This document shows, piece by piece, positions 35,070 through 43,484 of a DNA stretch of 64,000 nt; position 1 is the stretch's first letter, and each line of letters begins with the position of its first letter. The stretch is from NCBI RefSeq assembly GCF_009883055.1, contig NZ_WWVR01000012.1:459-64458 (forward strand). The letters are read 5' to 3'. Position numbers and translations under genes: made by a program. The stretch is from Blautia sp. BIOML-A1 (GTDB lineage: Bacteria; Bacillota; Clostridia; Lachnospirales; Lachnospiraceae). The notes beneath the pieces are model-generated. The model was not told where the DNA came from, did no database searches, and saw nothing but the letters and a program-made list of their open reading frames with translations.

Positions 35070-37478
35070 TCATTCCTGGAAAAGAACCTCACATTTCTGA
35101 ATGATCTTTTGATTTCTTTTTTCGTAATCGACATGAAGAGGCTGTATTTCACCCGCAGCGTACATTTCCATGCCCTGAAGAATTCCTTCTTCACTGTCAG
35201 GCAAAAGTGTACCGCCATATTCTTTGAGGAAGGATCTGGCTCCGTTGACATCGCAGGCTGCGACCGGAAGGCCGAGTACATCTGCCTCTGGAACAACAAG
35301 TACTTGTCCTTCATAGAAGGAAGAGAGGATAAAAAAGTCACATCGACTCAGAACCGGCATCGGATTACTCATGGATTTCAGAAGTACGATATGTTTCCCG
35401 GAATCCAGACTTCTGGCAAGGCGGCGAAGACTTTCGTACAGATCACCCATTCCGCCGATGATGATCAGCCATGTCTTTGGATGAGTATGCCAGAACTGAT
35501 CAAAAGCACGGATCAGTCTCTCCTGCCCCTTTTCGGGTGCGTATCGTCCGATATTGATGAATTTTGTATCGGAACAGTCCAGAATCTTCTGAAGCTTTCG
35601 AAGAGAAGCGTTGGATCTGGTTTCCGGATCAAAAGTCAGTGGAAGCTGTGCACGGGAACGGATATCCTCGATATCCATATAGTTTTCGATCACCTGCACA
35701 TTGTCTGTCCGGCCGCCGATACGCTCCACAGCAGGACGGATATCTTCGCCGACAGGAACAACATGGTCGTAGGTGGCATATGCATGCTTCAGAAGAGGCA
35801 GGCTTGGATTTCCCTTGGCCTGGATTTCCCGTTCCATATCATTATGGACCCAGATGGTTCTGATACAGGGGGCCTGCTCAAACAGTGCGATCATATAGTT
35901 TTCGTAACCGTCGTAGTGAACGACCTGATCGAAGGCGGCTGATCTGAAATGTTTCTGCCATTCCCGGCGGTAGGCTTTCTGAAGACGCTTCTGTACGCCA
36001 AAGGAGGTAATTCCCCATTTGAGATACAGAATCTGGGCTATTCCGGTGAGAACATCGAGGTTCATTTCTGTGGCGAGAGGATAGTAGTGATATCCTTCAG
36101 GCATTCCGTTCAGACGCTCCGGATGTTCCTTGAGAGATGGTGAACGGTAGGAAATATAATAATCACAGGCATCTGTATCGAGGTGCCGGAGCATACTGAA
36201 ATATGCAGTCGTGATTCCGTTGGGCTTGAGGCTTCCGGCATAGAGAAGAACTTTTTTCTTCGTCGTCACCGGCATCCTGTGTTCCTGACACAGATATTTG
36301 CCGAGAAGTACATGGCGGCAGATATTTCGGGCTGCCTGCTGTCGATCAAAGCTACAGTACTTATCAAGGAATTCTCTGTCAGCACTGCCGCCCGGATTTC
36401 GAAGCTCCGCAAGGAGTGCCTCTGGTGTCTTGACGATCGGGAATGGATAAGAACGGATGTCTTCATACATTCCCCGGTGCCCCATATAGTCTTCCAGATC
36501 ATAGGCAAAAAGAATGATCTTGCGGCCTGTATTTGCAAAATCGTACATGACACTGGAATAATCTGTGATCAGTACATCACAGGCATTCAGTACATCATAG
36601 GTATCAAGCTCTGATGGAAAAGGACGGATATGATGGTAACTGTCAAGGTCGAGCCCCTTCTGAACAAGAGGATGCAGCTTGAGCAGAAGAATCTGGTTAT
36701 CCTGCATACCCTGATCCAGAACTTCAAGATAACGGCGTACCTGCTCAACATAAGTATCACCCTCCACATCATCAGTATGTCCGCGGAAGGTCGGCATATA
36801 AACACTGAGCTGGCAGTCCTGGTATCCGAGAGTTTCCTTAAGTAGTTTTCCATGCTCCTGATCAAAGAAAACAGAGTTTCGCGGATAGCCCTCATGCAGA
36901 ACAGTTCCCTGATAAAGTTCGGTCAGATTGAACGCTCCTGACATTTTTTCTTCCATATATAGATTAGGAAAAACAAGGTAGTCAGACATCAGGAGATTGC
37001 GCATGATATTTCCCATATCATAACGTTCTTCTTCATTGTCCTGCCCCATTCGTTTAAGCGGAGTCCCATGCCAGACATTCAGATAAATCTGTCCCTTTTT
37101 CTTAATATAGCGTCCGGGGAAGGTGGTATCGTTGATGAGATATCCGGCTTTTGCCAGATGATAGTAGTAATCCGGCGTACTCATATGGACGATCTTGTCC
37201 ACAGAAATATGATAGTGAGCGAGCTTCTTTTCAATCTGTTCCCTGGAATTCTTCTGAACAGCCAGGACTTTTTTGAATCTGCGGTATTCCGGACGGGAAA
37301 GCTCTGTCAGAATGGCCAGAATATTGCTTTCCAGGGAAATTCCGCTTCTGGACGCAAGAAGAATCTCGCGTCGGTCGATTGGCACTTTTTCATAAAAGGT
37401 GTTATAAAAAGGATACCAGGTGCCGCTTTTGAGTTTTCGTATCACTTTATTTTTGAATGAATTCGTTGAATTTGTCAT
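35070..37478 (-). CDS. Fused CDP-glycerol glycerophosphotransferase / GT4 glycosyltransferase
   Basis: An 802-aa cytoplasmic-face enzyme, probably for teichoic-acid-like glycopolymer. Residues about 20-400 are a Glyphos_transf (TagB/TagF) domain: WHGTPLKRMG, MPTFRG, LLLKLHP, and ITDYSSVMYDFA. Residues about 415-800 are a family 4 glycosyltransferase: LLYAGSLKPNGITTAYFSML at the acceptor side, INIGRYAPEKGQERLI and SSFYEGQVLVVPEADVLGLP at the nucleotide-sugar side. The two activities in one chain suggest a polymer of glycerol phosphate and sugar. AGGATG precedes the ATG. No other wall genes are adjacent, which is unusual. Confidence 0.82.
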   Translation of the reverse strand: MTNSTNSFKNKVIRKLKSGTWYPFYNTFYEKVPIDRREILLASRSGISLESNILAILTELSRPEYRRFKKVLAVQKNSREQIEKKLAHYHISVDKIVHMSTPDYYYHLAKAGYLINDTTFPGRYIKKKGQIYLNVWHGTPLKRMGQDNEEERYDMGNIMRNLLMSDYLVFPNLYMEEKMSGAFNLTELYQGTVLHEGYPRNSVFFDQEHGKLLKETLGYQDCQLSVYMPTFRGHTDDVEGDTYVEQVRRYLEVLDQGMQDNQILLLKLHPLVQKGLDLDSYHHIRPFPSELDTYDVLNACDVLITDYSSVMYDFANTGRKIILFAYDLEDYMGHRGMYEDIRSYPFPIVKTPEALLAELRNPGGSADREFLDKYCSFDRQQAARNICRHVLLGKYLCQEHRMPVTTKKKVLLYAGSLKPNGITTAYFSMLRHLDTDACDYYISYRSPSLKEHPERLNGMPEGYHYYPLATEMNLDVLTGIAQILYLKWGITSFGVQKRLQKAYRREWQKHFRSAAFDQVVHYDGYENYMIALFEQAPCIRTIWVHNDMEREIQAKGNPSLPLLKHAYATYDHVVPVGEDIRPAVERIGGRTDNVQVIENYMDIEDIRSRAQLPLTFDPETRSNASLRKLQKILDCSDTKFINIGRYAPEKGQERLIRAFDQFWHTHPKTWLIIIGGMGDLYESLRRLARSLDSGKHIVLLKSMSNPMPVLSRCDFFILSSFYEGQVLVVPEADVLGLPVAACDVNGARSFLKEYGGTLLPDSEEGILQGMEMYAAGEIQPLHVDYEKRNQKIIQKCEVLFQE

Positions 37479-37725
37479 AATATCATCCTGTAGAAATTTT
37501 TTATAGCTTATATTCTAGCACAAATAAAGAATTCTGAACAGGGAGGGAATATTAACACGTTTATTCCATCTATTTTGTCGCAATTGTTTACAGAAACAGT
37601 ATATAATATCGAAAAATCAGCTCAAAAATAGAAAAATCAGCGAAAAAAAGTATCAAAAAGACTCATAAATAAAGGAAAAGATAATATTTATGCTTAACAT
37701 ACAAAGCATAAATCGCGAAATGTTA
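37479..37725. other. AT-rich intergenic region upstream of the teichoic enzyme
   Basis: Holds the minus-strand promoter region of the 35070-37478 gene (an extended -10, TGCTAGAAT, is readable on that strand near 37510-37520). A TTATGCTT-AACATACA-AAGCATAA dyad lies at 37689-37712. No gene seen. Confidence 0.4.
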
Positions 37726-37754
37726 TTGCTTTTTTCATGGAATTATATTATAAT
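37726..37754 (+). promoter_or_regulatory. Strong promoter without a downstream gene
   Basis: TTGCTT (37726-37731), 17-bp spacer, TATAAT (37749-37754). The next structure on this strand is a terminator about 75 bp away. Confidence 0.65.
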
Positions 37755-37760
37755 CTTTCT

Positions 37761-37868
37761 TGTAAAAAGAATTTACCCTTCAAAAATTTTTTTTACATAA
37801 CCCCTTATTTAATTATTTATACTCCCCTGGAAATCCCTGGCAGCTCCCCTGCCGGGGATTTCCTTTTT
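37761..37868 (+). ncRNA. Candidate small RNA, about 105 nt
   Basis: The predicted transcript runs from about 37761 to the terminator at 37829-37868. It has no ATG with a ribosome site, has a long unpaired AT-rich 5' half containing a T8 run and ACATAACCCC, and ends in a GC-rich hairpin. A close promoter plus strong terminator with no frame between is the basis; no Rfam family is recognised. Confidence 0.45.
37829..37868 (+). terminator. Strong orphan terminator
   Basis: GGAAATCCCTGGCAG (37829-37843) pairs with CTGCCGGGGATTTCC (37849-37863), followed by TTTTT. Confidence 0.85.
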
Positions 37869-37992
37869 CTTTATCAATGAAAATTTATAAATCCTGTATA
37901 ATTTCTGTCGCAAAGAGAAATAATAGCTGATGTAATAAAAAAACGGCTGTCGAATCCGGCAGTCACAAGATTACACCAGGAGGAATATTAAA

Positions 37993-38181
37993 ATGGCAAA
38001 AAATTATGAAAATCAGAACAAAACAGGCAACTACAGTACTGACAAAACAACTTCCAGAAATGCGGTAGACAGCCAGAACTGCGGTAAAAACAGTTCTGCA
38101 AATTCTTCAAAAAACACATCCCGCAACAAAGCATCCAGTGCATACAACAGAGAACAGGACGATTACTCCGACAAAAAATAA
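37993..38181 (+). CDS. Small Asn/Ser/Lys-rich hydrophilic protein
   Basis: A 62-aa protein, no signal peptide or hydrophobic segment, about a third Asn plus Ser, one Cys (in SQNCGKNS). It has a good ribosome site (AGGAGGAAT) and its own terminator, so it is likely a real, separately expressed gene. Composition recalls small disordered proteins that accumulate in spores or stationary cells of Firmicutes, but no SASP motif is present. Function unknown. Confidence 0.6.
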   Translation: MAKNYENQNKTGNYSTDKTTSRNAVDSQNCGKNSSANSSKNTSRNKASSAYNREQDDYSDKK

Positions 38182-38227
38182 TATAAAACAGAATTTCAGG
38201 CAACTCTTTTCCCTTCTGAAAGCAGAA

Positions 38228-38260
38228 GACAGGCTTCGCGAAACTGCGAAGCCTGTTTTC
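38228..38260 (+). terminator. Terminator after the small hydrophilic protein gene
   Basis: CAGGCTTCGC (38230-38239) pairs with GCGAAGCCTG (38246-38255), followed by TTTTC. Confidence 0.85.
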
Positions 38261-38326
38261 ATATAAAACGCAGATGGTTGCAGGAACAGAATTCCTACAT
38301 ATGATAAAGAAAAAGGAAAGTTTGCC

Positions 38327-38635
38327 ATGTCGCCTATCAAAACCATTTCTGCAAAGATGCTCGATTATTTTGTCGGGCAGCCGGATGCGTGGATCATAGA
38401 TTTAAGAGAACACAGTGTTTATGAGCGAAGTCACATAAAGGGAGCAGTCAATGTACCATATGAGGAACTGGAAGGTGGATATGCATTTCCAAAGGATAAG
38501 TTCCTTGTTTTTTACTGCGACAGAGGAGGTGCAAGTATGGCAGCTGCCAGAGAGTTTGCCCGAAGAGGGTATAAAACAAGCTCTGTGACAGGCGGATTTG
38601 CAGCATACAGAGGAAGAAATATTGATGTTTCGTAA
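38327..38635 (+). CDS. Single-domain rhodanese-like protein
   Basis: A 102-aa rhodanese domain. The catalytic Cys is C64 in FYCDRGGASM; DLREHSVYERSHIKGAVNVP is the family entry motif. Such proteins carry persulfide sulfur in the cytoplasm. AAGGAAAG precedes the ATG. It lies between a terminator and the fructose operon and seems monocistronic; the substrate is unknown. Confidence 0.88.
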   Translation: MSPIKTISAKMLDYFVGQPDAWIIDLREHSVYERSHIKGAVNVPYEELEGGYAFPKDKFLVFYCDRGGASMAAAREFARRGYKTSSVTGGFAAYRGRNIDVS

Positions 38636-38746
38636 CAATTCAGAATGTAGTATTCCGTAACTATTCCGTAACCCTCTGACTGAATATGAACGGATTCGGT
38701 CAGAGGTGACTCGAAAACACGCTTTTTTGTGCAATATAAACCAAAA

Positions 38747-38789
38747 TCAATCAATAATTCTGTGAAATAGTTTGATTGACTTTGATTGA
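38747..38789. promoter_or_regulatory. Probable FruR operator repeats
   Basis: Three copies of one 8-mer: TCAATCAA (38747-38754, inverted) and TTGATTGA at 38772-38779 and 38782-38789, the last two 10 bp apart. They overlap the -35 region of the fructose operon. The DeoR-type regulator at 42154 is the likely binder. Confidence 0.65.
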
Positions 38790-38804
38790 TTCTGACGTTA
38801 TACT
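38776..38804 (+). promoter_or_regulatory. Promoter of the fructose operon
   Basis: TTGACT (38776-38781), 17-bp spacer, TATACT (38799-38804), overlapping the TTGATTGA repeats. Confidence 0.8.
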
Positions 38805-38844
38805 AAAGCCACAAATGAGAAAGAGGAACGGGAGGGAGCAGAGA

Positions 38845-39756
38845 ATGATCTGTACAGTAACTTTTAATCCGTCTCTGGACTATATCGTATCTGTGGAGGA
38901 TTTTAAACTGGGTCTGACCAACAGGACAAGTTCAGAACTGATGCTTCCGGGCGGAAAGGGAATCAACGTTTCTACAGTCCTGATGAATCTTGGGATTGGA
39001 AATACCGCACTTGGATTTACAGCCGGCTTTGTGGGCGATGAGATTATCCGAAGATTACAGGAAATGGGAGTAAAGTCAGATTTCATTCAGATCGGAGACG
39101 GAGTTTCCAGAATCAATGTAAAGCTGAAATCCATTGACGGGACAGAGATCAACGGTGCAGGACCGGTGATCGGGAAAGAAAAAGTAGAACAACTGATGGA
39201 GAAGCTGGATACACTGGGAGAGGGCGATGTGCTTTTCCTGGCGGGAAGTATTCCATCCTCCATGCCGGATGATATGTATGAACAGATTATGGCAAGACTG
39301 GACGGAAAGGGTGTAATGATCGTAGTAGATGCAACGAAAGATCTTCTGGTCAACGTCCTTAAGTATCATCCGTTTTTGGTAAAGCCAAACAATCATGAGC
39401 TGGGCGAGATCTTCGGCGTAGAATTAAAGACAAGAGAAGATGTGATCCCGTACGGAAAGAAGCTTCAGGAAAAGGGTGCAAGAAATGTGCTGATCTCCAT
39501 GGCAGGAGAAGGAGCCGTCCTGGTTTCTGAAGATGGACAGGTGTTCGAGGAACCGGCTCCGAAGGGAACTCTGGTAAATGGAGTGGGTGCAGGAGATTCC
39601 ATGGTAGCGGGTTTTGTAGCTGGCTGGATGGAGAAAAAGAACTATGAACATGCATTCCATATGGGAATTGCAGCAGGAAGTGCAAGTGCTTTTTCAGAGA
39701 ATCTTGCGACAAGGAAAGAAATTGAAGAAGTTTACCGCCAGGTAACGCAAAGATAA
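38845..39756 (+). CDS. fruK: 1-phosphofructokinase
   Basis: Phosphorylates fructose 1-phosphate, the product of the fructose PTS, to fructose 1,6-bisphosphate. A 303-aa PfkB kinase with TFNPSLDYIVSV, GGKGINVSTVLMNLG and the catalytic GVGAGDSMVAG. Start at 38845 follows GGGAGG; an earlier in-frame ATG at 38776 lies inside the promoter. First gene of the fruK-fruA-HPr operon. Tagatose-6-phosphate kinase is a close family, but the PTS partner fixes fructose. Confidence 0.93.
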   Translation: MICTVTFNPSLDYIVSVEDFKLGLTNRTSSELMLPGGKGINVSTVLMNLGIGNTALGFTAGFVGDEIIRRLQEMGVKSDFIQIGDGVSRINVKLKSIDGTEINGAGPVIGKEKVEQLMEKLDTLGEGDVLFLAGSIPSSMPDDMYEQIMARLDGKGVMIVVDATKDLLVNVLKYHPFLVKPNNHELGEIFGVELKTREDVIPYGKKLQEKGARNVLISMAGEGAVLVSEDGQVFEEPAPKGTLVNGVGAGDSMVAGFVAGWMEKKNYEHAFHMGIAAGSASAFSENLATRKEIEEVYRQVTQR

Positions 39757-39771
39757 AAGGAGGAGAAAGGG

Positions 39772-41682
39772 ATGAGGATCACAGATCTGCTTGACAGACG
39801 GAGCGTGTCATTGACTGCGGCTCCGAAAGGCAAATCGGAAGCTTTGGATATGGCTGTTGATCTCATGGTAAAGAGTGAGAAGATCAGCGACCGTGAAGCT
39901 TACCGCAAACAGGTATACTTACGTGAAGAAGAAAGCACTACAGGAATCGGAGAGGGAATTGCCATTCCTCATGGAAAATGTGATGCAGTTAAGAAACCGG
40001 GACTTGCTGCAATGGTCATCAAAAATGGTGTGGAATTTGAAGCACTGGATGATGAGCCGGTAACATTACTGTTTCTGATCGCAGCACCAAATACAGAGGA
40101 TAACATTCATCTGGATGTACTCAGTAAACTTTCGGTGATGCTGATGGATGAAGAATTTACAGAATCCCTCAGAAATGCTTCTTCCGTAGATGAGTTTATG
40201 GACATCATTGATAAGGCTGACAGTGAGAAGAAAGATATTGATGAGAGACTTGCAGATACAGGTTCGGCAGAGGGAACACAGGCAAAGATCCTTGCGGTTA
40301 CTTCCTGTCCGACGGGTATCGCACATACCTATATGGCAGCAGAGGGAATCGAGAAAGCTGCCAAAGCAAAGAACTGTTTCGTCAAGATCGAGACAAGAGG
40401 TTCCGGTGGAGCCAAGAATGTACTGACAGACAGTGAGATTGCAGAGGCAGACTGCATTATCGTAGCTGCAGATGCACAGGTGCCGATGGATCGTTTCGAT
40501 GGAAAGAAAGTCATTGAATGCCAGGTATCTGACGGAATCAGCAAAGCAGATCAGCTGATCGAGAGAGCACTGAATGGTGATGCTCCAATCTACCATGTAT
40601 CAGCAGCTTCCTCATCTTCAGCGGCTGCAAAATCCGGCGGCAGTGCAGGACATAAGATTTATACGCAGCTGATGAATGGTGTATCTCATATGCTTCCACT
40701 GGTTGTCGGCGGTGGTATTCTGATTGCGATCGCCTTCCTGATCGATGGGCTGAGCATAGATCTTAATTCCCTTCCGGCAGATCAGAGAGCAAACTTTGGT
40801 ACGATCACACCGGCAGCAGCACTGCTTAAAGGAATCGGCGGCACCGCATTTGGCTTTATGCTTCCAATCCTGGCAGGATTTATTGCCATGGCAATCGGTG
40901 ACAGGCCGGCACTTGCACTTGGTCTGGTAGGTGGAATGATGGCAGCCAGCGGTAAATCAGGTTTCCTTGGTGCCCTGCTTGCAGGTTTTGCAGCAGGATA
41001 TCTGATCCTCGCTCTTAGAAAAGTATGCGAAAAGCTTCCGGAAGCACTGGAAAAAATCGCTCCGGTTTTTATTTATCCGGTAGTGGGAATCCTGCTTATG
41101 GGCTTACTGATGACCTTCATTGTAGAGCCGATCATGGGCGGTATCAATACGGGGCTTAACAACGCCTTGACAGGTATGGGAAGTTCAAGTAAAGTAGTAT
41201 TAGGTATTGTATTAGGCGGAATGATGGCAATTGATATGGGCGGCCCGTTCAACAAGGCAGCCTATGTATTTGGTACAGCCGCTATTGCAGCAGGCAACTA
41301 TGATATTATGGCAGCAGTTATGATCGGCGGTATGACACCTCCGTGTGCGATCGCTCTTGCAACCCTGCTGTTTAAGGATAAGTTCACAAAAGAGGAGAGA
41401 GAGGCAGGTCCTACAAACTTTATCATGGGTCTTGCGTTTATCACGGAAGGTGCGATTCCGTTTGCAGCATCAGATCCTCTGCATGTACTTCCTTCCTGTA
41501 TCATCGGATCAGCAGTGGCCGGTGCGATGTCCATGGCATTCAACTGTACTCTGATGGCACCTCACGGTGGAATCTTTGTATTCCCGGTAGTAGGAAATGC
41601 AGTTATGTATCTGGCAGCACTTGTTGTCGGAACCGTAGTTTCAGCAGTTTTACTTGGTATATTAAAGAAAAAAGTAGCATAA
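39772..41682 (+). CDS. fruA: PTS fructose transporter, EIIABC
   Basis: A 636-aa fusion for uptake and 1-phosphorylation of fructose. EIIA domain about 1-150 with H67 in AIPHGK; EIIB domain about 170-270 with C179 in AVTSCPTGIAHT; EIIC membrane domain about 295-636 with GGIMMAxxx-like stretches such as GGMMAASGKSGFLGALLAGF and PHGGIFVFPVVG near the end. AGGAGGAG precedes the start, 15 bp after fruK. The order A-B-C is the Firmicute arrangement. Confidence 0.95.
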   Translation: MRITDLLDRRSVSLTAAPKGKSEALDMAVDLMVKSEKISDREAYRKQVYLREEESTTGIGEGIAIPHGKCDAVKKPGLAAMVIKNGVEFEALDDEPVTLLFLIAAPNTEDNIHLDVLSKLSVMLMDEEFTESLRNASSVDEFMDIIDKADSEKKDIDERLADTGSAEGTQAKILAVTSCPTGIAHTYMAAEGIEKAAKAKNCFVKIETRGSGGAKNVLTDSEIAEADCIIVAADAQVPMDRFDGKKVIECQVSDGISKADQLIERALNGDAPIYHVSAASSSSAAAKSGGSAGHKIYTQLMNGVSHMLPLVVGGGILIAIAFLIDGLSIDLNSLPADQRANFGTITPAAALLKGIGGTAFGFMLPILAGFIAMAIGDRPALALGLVGGMMAASGKSGFLGALLAGFAAGYLILALRKVCEKLPEALEKIAPVFIYPVVGILLMGLLMTFIVEPIMGGINTGLNNALTGMGSSSKVVLGIVLGGMMAIDMGGPFNKAAYVFGTAAIAAGNYDIMAAVMIGGMTPPCAIALATLLFKDKFTKEEREAGPTNFIMGLAFITEGAIPFAASDPLHVLPSCIIGSAVAGAMSMAFNCTLMAPHGGIFVFPVVGNAVMYLAALVVGTVVSAVLLGILKKKVA

Positions 41683-41742
41683 ATACTCTGTCGGTCATGA
41701 CAGAAACGATATGATCAAAATAAAAAAATGGAGGATATAGAA

Positions 41743-42000
41743 ATGAAAGAATTTAAGTATGTAGTTACAGACAACGAAGGAATCCATGCTCGTCCGGCAG
41801 GAGAACTTGTAAAGCTTGTCAAAGGATTTGAATCTACTGTATCTATCGAAAAAGACGGCAAAAAAGTAGACTGCAGAAAACTCCTTGCACTGATGGGACT
41901 TGGAGTTAAGAAAGGCCATGAAATTACCTTTACCTTTGAGGGAGCAGATGAAGAGGCTGCATATGAGGCAGTAAGCAAATTCATGCAGGAAAATCTGTAA
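41743..42000 (+). CDS. HPr-family phosphocarrier lacking the Ser46 site
   Basis: An 85-aa HPr homologue. The active-site GIHARPA places the phosphorylated His at residue 15. Around residue 46, where HPr of Firmicutes reads K-S-I-M, this protein reads R-K-L-L: Ser46 is Lys46. It can therefore carry phosphate from Enzyme I but should not be phosphorylated by HPr kinase or act as CcpA corepressor. Start at 41743 is set by GGAGG; an in-frame ATG at 41728 overlaps that site. It is probably a dedicated fructose-system HPr (FruH-like), with the main ptsH elsewhere. Confidence 0.9.
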   Translation: MKEFKYVVTDNEGIHARPAGELVKLVKGFESTVSIEKDGKKVDCRKLLALMGLGVKKGHEITFTFEGADEEAAYEAVSKFMQENL

Positions 42001-42006
42001 TTACAG

Positions 42007-42052
42007 GTAACTATTCAAAAGGTAATATCCCGCGAGAGTACTGAACAGTTAC
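42007..42052 (+). repeat. 46-bp internally deleted MITE
   Basis: GTAACTATTC, then GGTAATATCCCGCGAG, then CTGAACAGTTAC: both ends of the element with the middle missing. Flanks AATTACAG (41999-42006) and AATCACAG (42053-42060) match at 7 of 8 bases. Confidence 0.75.
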
Positions 42053-42082
42053 AATCACAGAAAGAATGAATATCAGACTTTT

Positions 42083-42118
42083 GAAACAGGAGATGATGCA
42101 GTCATCTCCTGTTTCTGT
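42083..42118 (+). terminator. Terminator of the fructose operon
   Basis: GAAACAGGAGATGA pairs with TCATCTCCTGTTTC around a TGCAG loop, followed by TGTTAT. Confidence 0.85.
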
Positions 42119-42124
42119 TATAAT
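42116..42124 (+). promoter_or_regulatory. Extended -10 promoter of fruR
   Basis: TGTTATAAT directly at the end of the preceding terminator, 30 bp before the fruR ATG; no good -35 box. Confidence 0.5.
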
Positions 42125-42153
42125 AAAAATACAAAAGTAATTGGGGGCAAACT

Positions 42154-42897
42154 ATGCTTACAGAACAAAGATATGAAATTATTCTGAAACTTCTGGAGGA
42201 AAAGAGGAGCATCACTGTCACAGAATTAAAAGATATCCTCGATACATCTGAGTCCACCGTGCGGAGAGACATCACAGCTCTTGACAAGGCCGGAAGACTG
42301 ACCAAAGTATTTGGCGGGGCAGTAGTGCTGGAGCGCAAAGTAACGGCATATGAACCGACTGTAGCCCAGAAATCAGAACTGAACAAAAAGGAAAAAGAGA
42401 AAATCGCAGAATATGCGGCCAGCCTGATAAAGGCAGATGATTTTGTTTACCTGGATGCAGGAACGACTACAGGGCTGATTCTGGATTATCTGGAGGGAAC
42501 CAAGGCTTCCTTTGTGACGAATGCGGTCTCTCATGCACAGAGACTGGCCAAGATGGGGATTCATGTTTTTCTGATCGGAGGAGAACTTAAGAGTTCCACA
42601 GAGGCGGTTGTCGGGAGTCAGGCCATCAAAATGCTTTCGATGTATCATTTTACCAAAGGATTTTTTGGAACGAACGGGATCACAAAGAGAGAAGGCTTTA
42701 CCACACCGGATACAAATGAGGCACTTGTGAAGGAAAAGGCAGTCAGACAGTGCAGGGATGCGTATGTTCTTGCAGACTGCTCCAAGTTTGGACAGGTCAG
42801 CTCGGTGACATTCGAAGAATTTGCACATATGCACATTCTGACAGAGAAGATTCCGGAAGAGTATCAGGAATGCGGAAATGTTTTGAAAGTGGAATAA
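42154..42897 (+). CDS. fruR: DeoR-family transcriptional regulator of fructose operon
   Basis: A 247-aa DeoR/GlpR protein: N-terminal winged HTH (ITVTELKDILDTSESTVRRD, 20-39) with GRLTKVFGGAVV, and a sugar-phosphate-binding ISOCOT-like C-terminal domain (LDAGTTTGLIL, FGTNGIT, ADCSKFG). It likely represses fruK-fruA until fructose 1-phosphate appears. It sits downstream of the operon and after a terminator, rather than as its first gene, which is the common position. GGGGGC precedes the ATG. Confidence 0.85.
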   Translation: MLTEQRYEIILKLLEEKRSITVTELKDILDTSESTVRRDITALDKAGRLTKVFGGAVVLERKVTAYEPTVAQKSELNKKEKEKIAEYAASLIKADDFVYLDAGTTTGLILDYLEGTKASFVTNAVSHAQRLAKMGIHVFLIGGELKSSTEAVVGSQAIKMLSMYHFTKGFFGTNGITKREGFTTPDTNEALVKEKAVRQCRDAYVLADCSKFGQVSSVTFEEFAHMHILTEKIPEEYQECGNVLKVE

Positions 42898-42938
42898 AAG
42901 AATGATATACTGAAAAAAAATGGATAGGAGAAATTATT

Positions 42939-43484
42939 ATGAAATACATGTTTGCATCAGATGTACATGGTTCAGCATTTTTCTGCCGGAAAATGCTGGA
43001 GGCATACAGAGAAGAAAAAGCAGAAAGACTGGTACTGCTGGGAGATCTGCTCTATCATGGACCAAGAAACGATCTTCCGAAGGAATATGCGCCGAAGGAA
43101 GTGATCGCAATGCTCAATGAGATGAAGAATGATATTTATGCAGTGCGGGGAAACTGTGAGGCAGAAGTGGACCAGATGGTCTTAAACTTTCCGGTAATGG
43201 CAGATTATTGCATTCTGGCAATTGACGGACTGACTTTCTACGCCACACATGGACATGTCTATAATGAAAATAATCTTCCGCCTTTCCGGGAGGGAGATAT
43301 CCTTATTCACGGACATACACATGTTCTCAAGGCAGAGCAGAGGGATGGATATATTCTTCTGAATCCGGGATCTGTATCGATTCCGAAGGAAGGAAATCCA
43401 CCGACCTACGCGGTGCTGGAGGACAAAGTATTTACAATTAAAGATTTTGATGGAAATATCATCAAGGAAATGAGGCTTGCATGA
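42939..43484 (+). CDS. YfcE-type metallophosphoesterase
   Basis: A 181-aa calcineurin-like phosphoesterase with all metal motifs: SDVHG, GDLLYHGPRN, GNCEAE, THGH and HGHTH. E. coli YfcE hydrolyses phosphodiesters in vitro; the natural substrate is not known. Ribosome site TAGGAG. Its end overlaps the next start (ATGA). It is the first gene of a four-gene translationally coupled operon that ends with a second phosphodiesterase. Confidence 0.88.
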   Translation: MKYMFASDVHGSAFFCRKMLEAYREEKAERLVLLGDLLYHGPRNDLPKEYAPKEVIAMLNEMKNDIYAVRGNCEAEVDQMVLNFPVMADYCILAIDGLTFYATHGHVYNENNLPPFREGDILIHGHTHVLKAEQRDGYILLNPGSVSIPKEGNPPTYAVLEDKVFTIKDFDGNIIKEMRLA

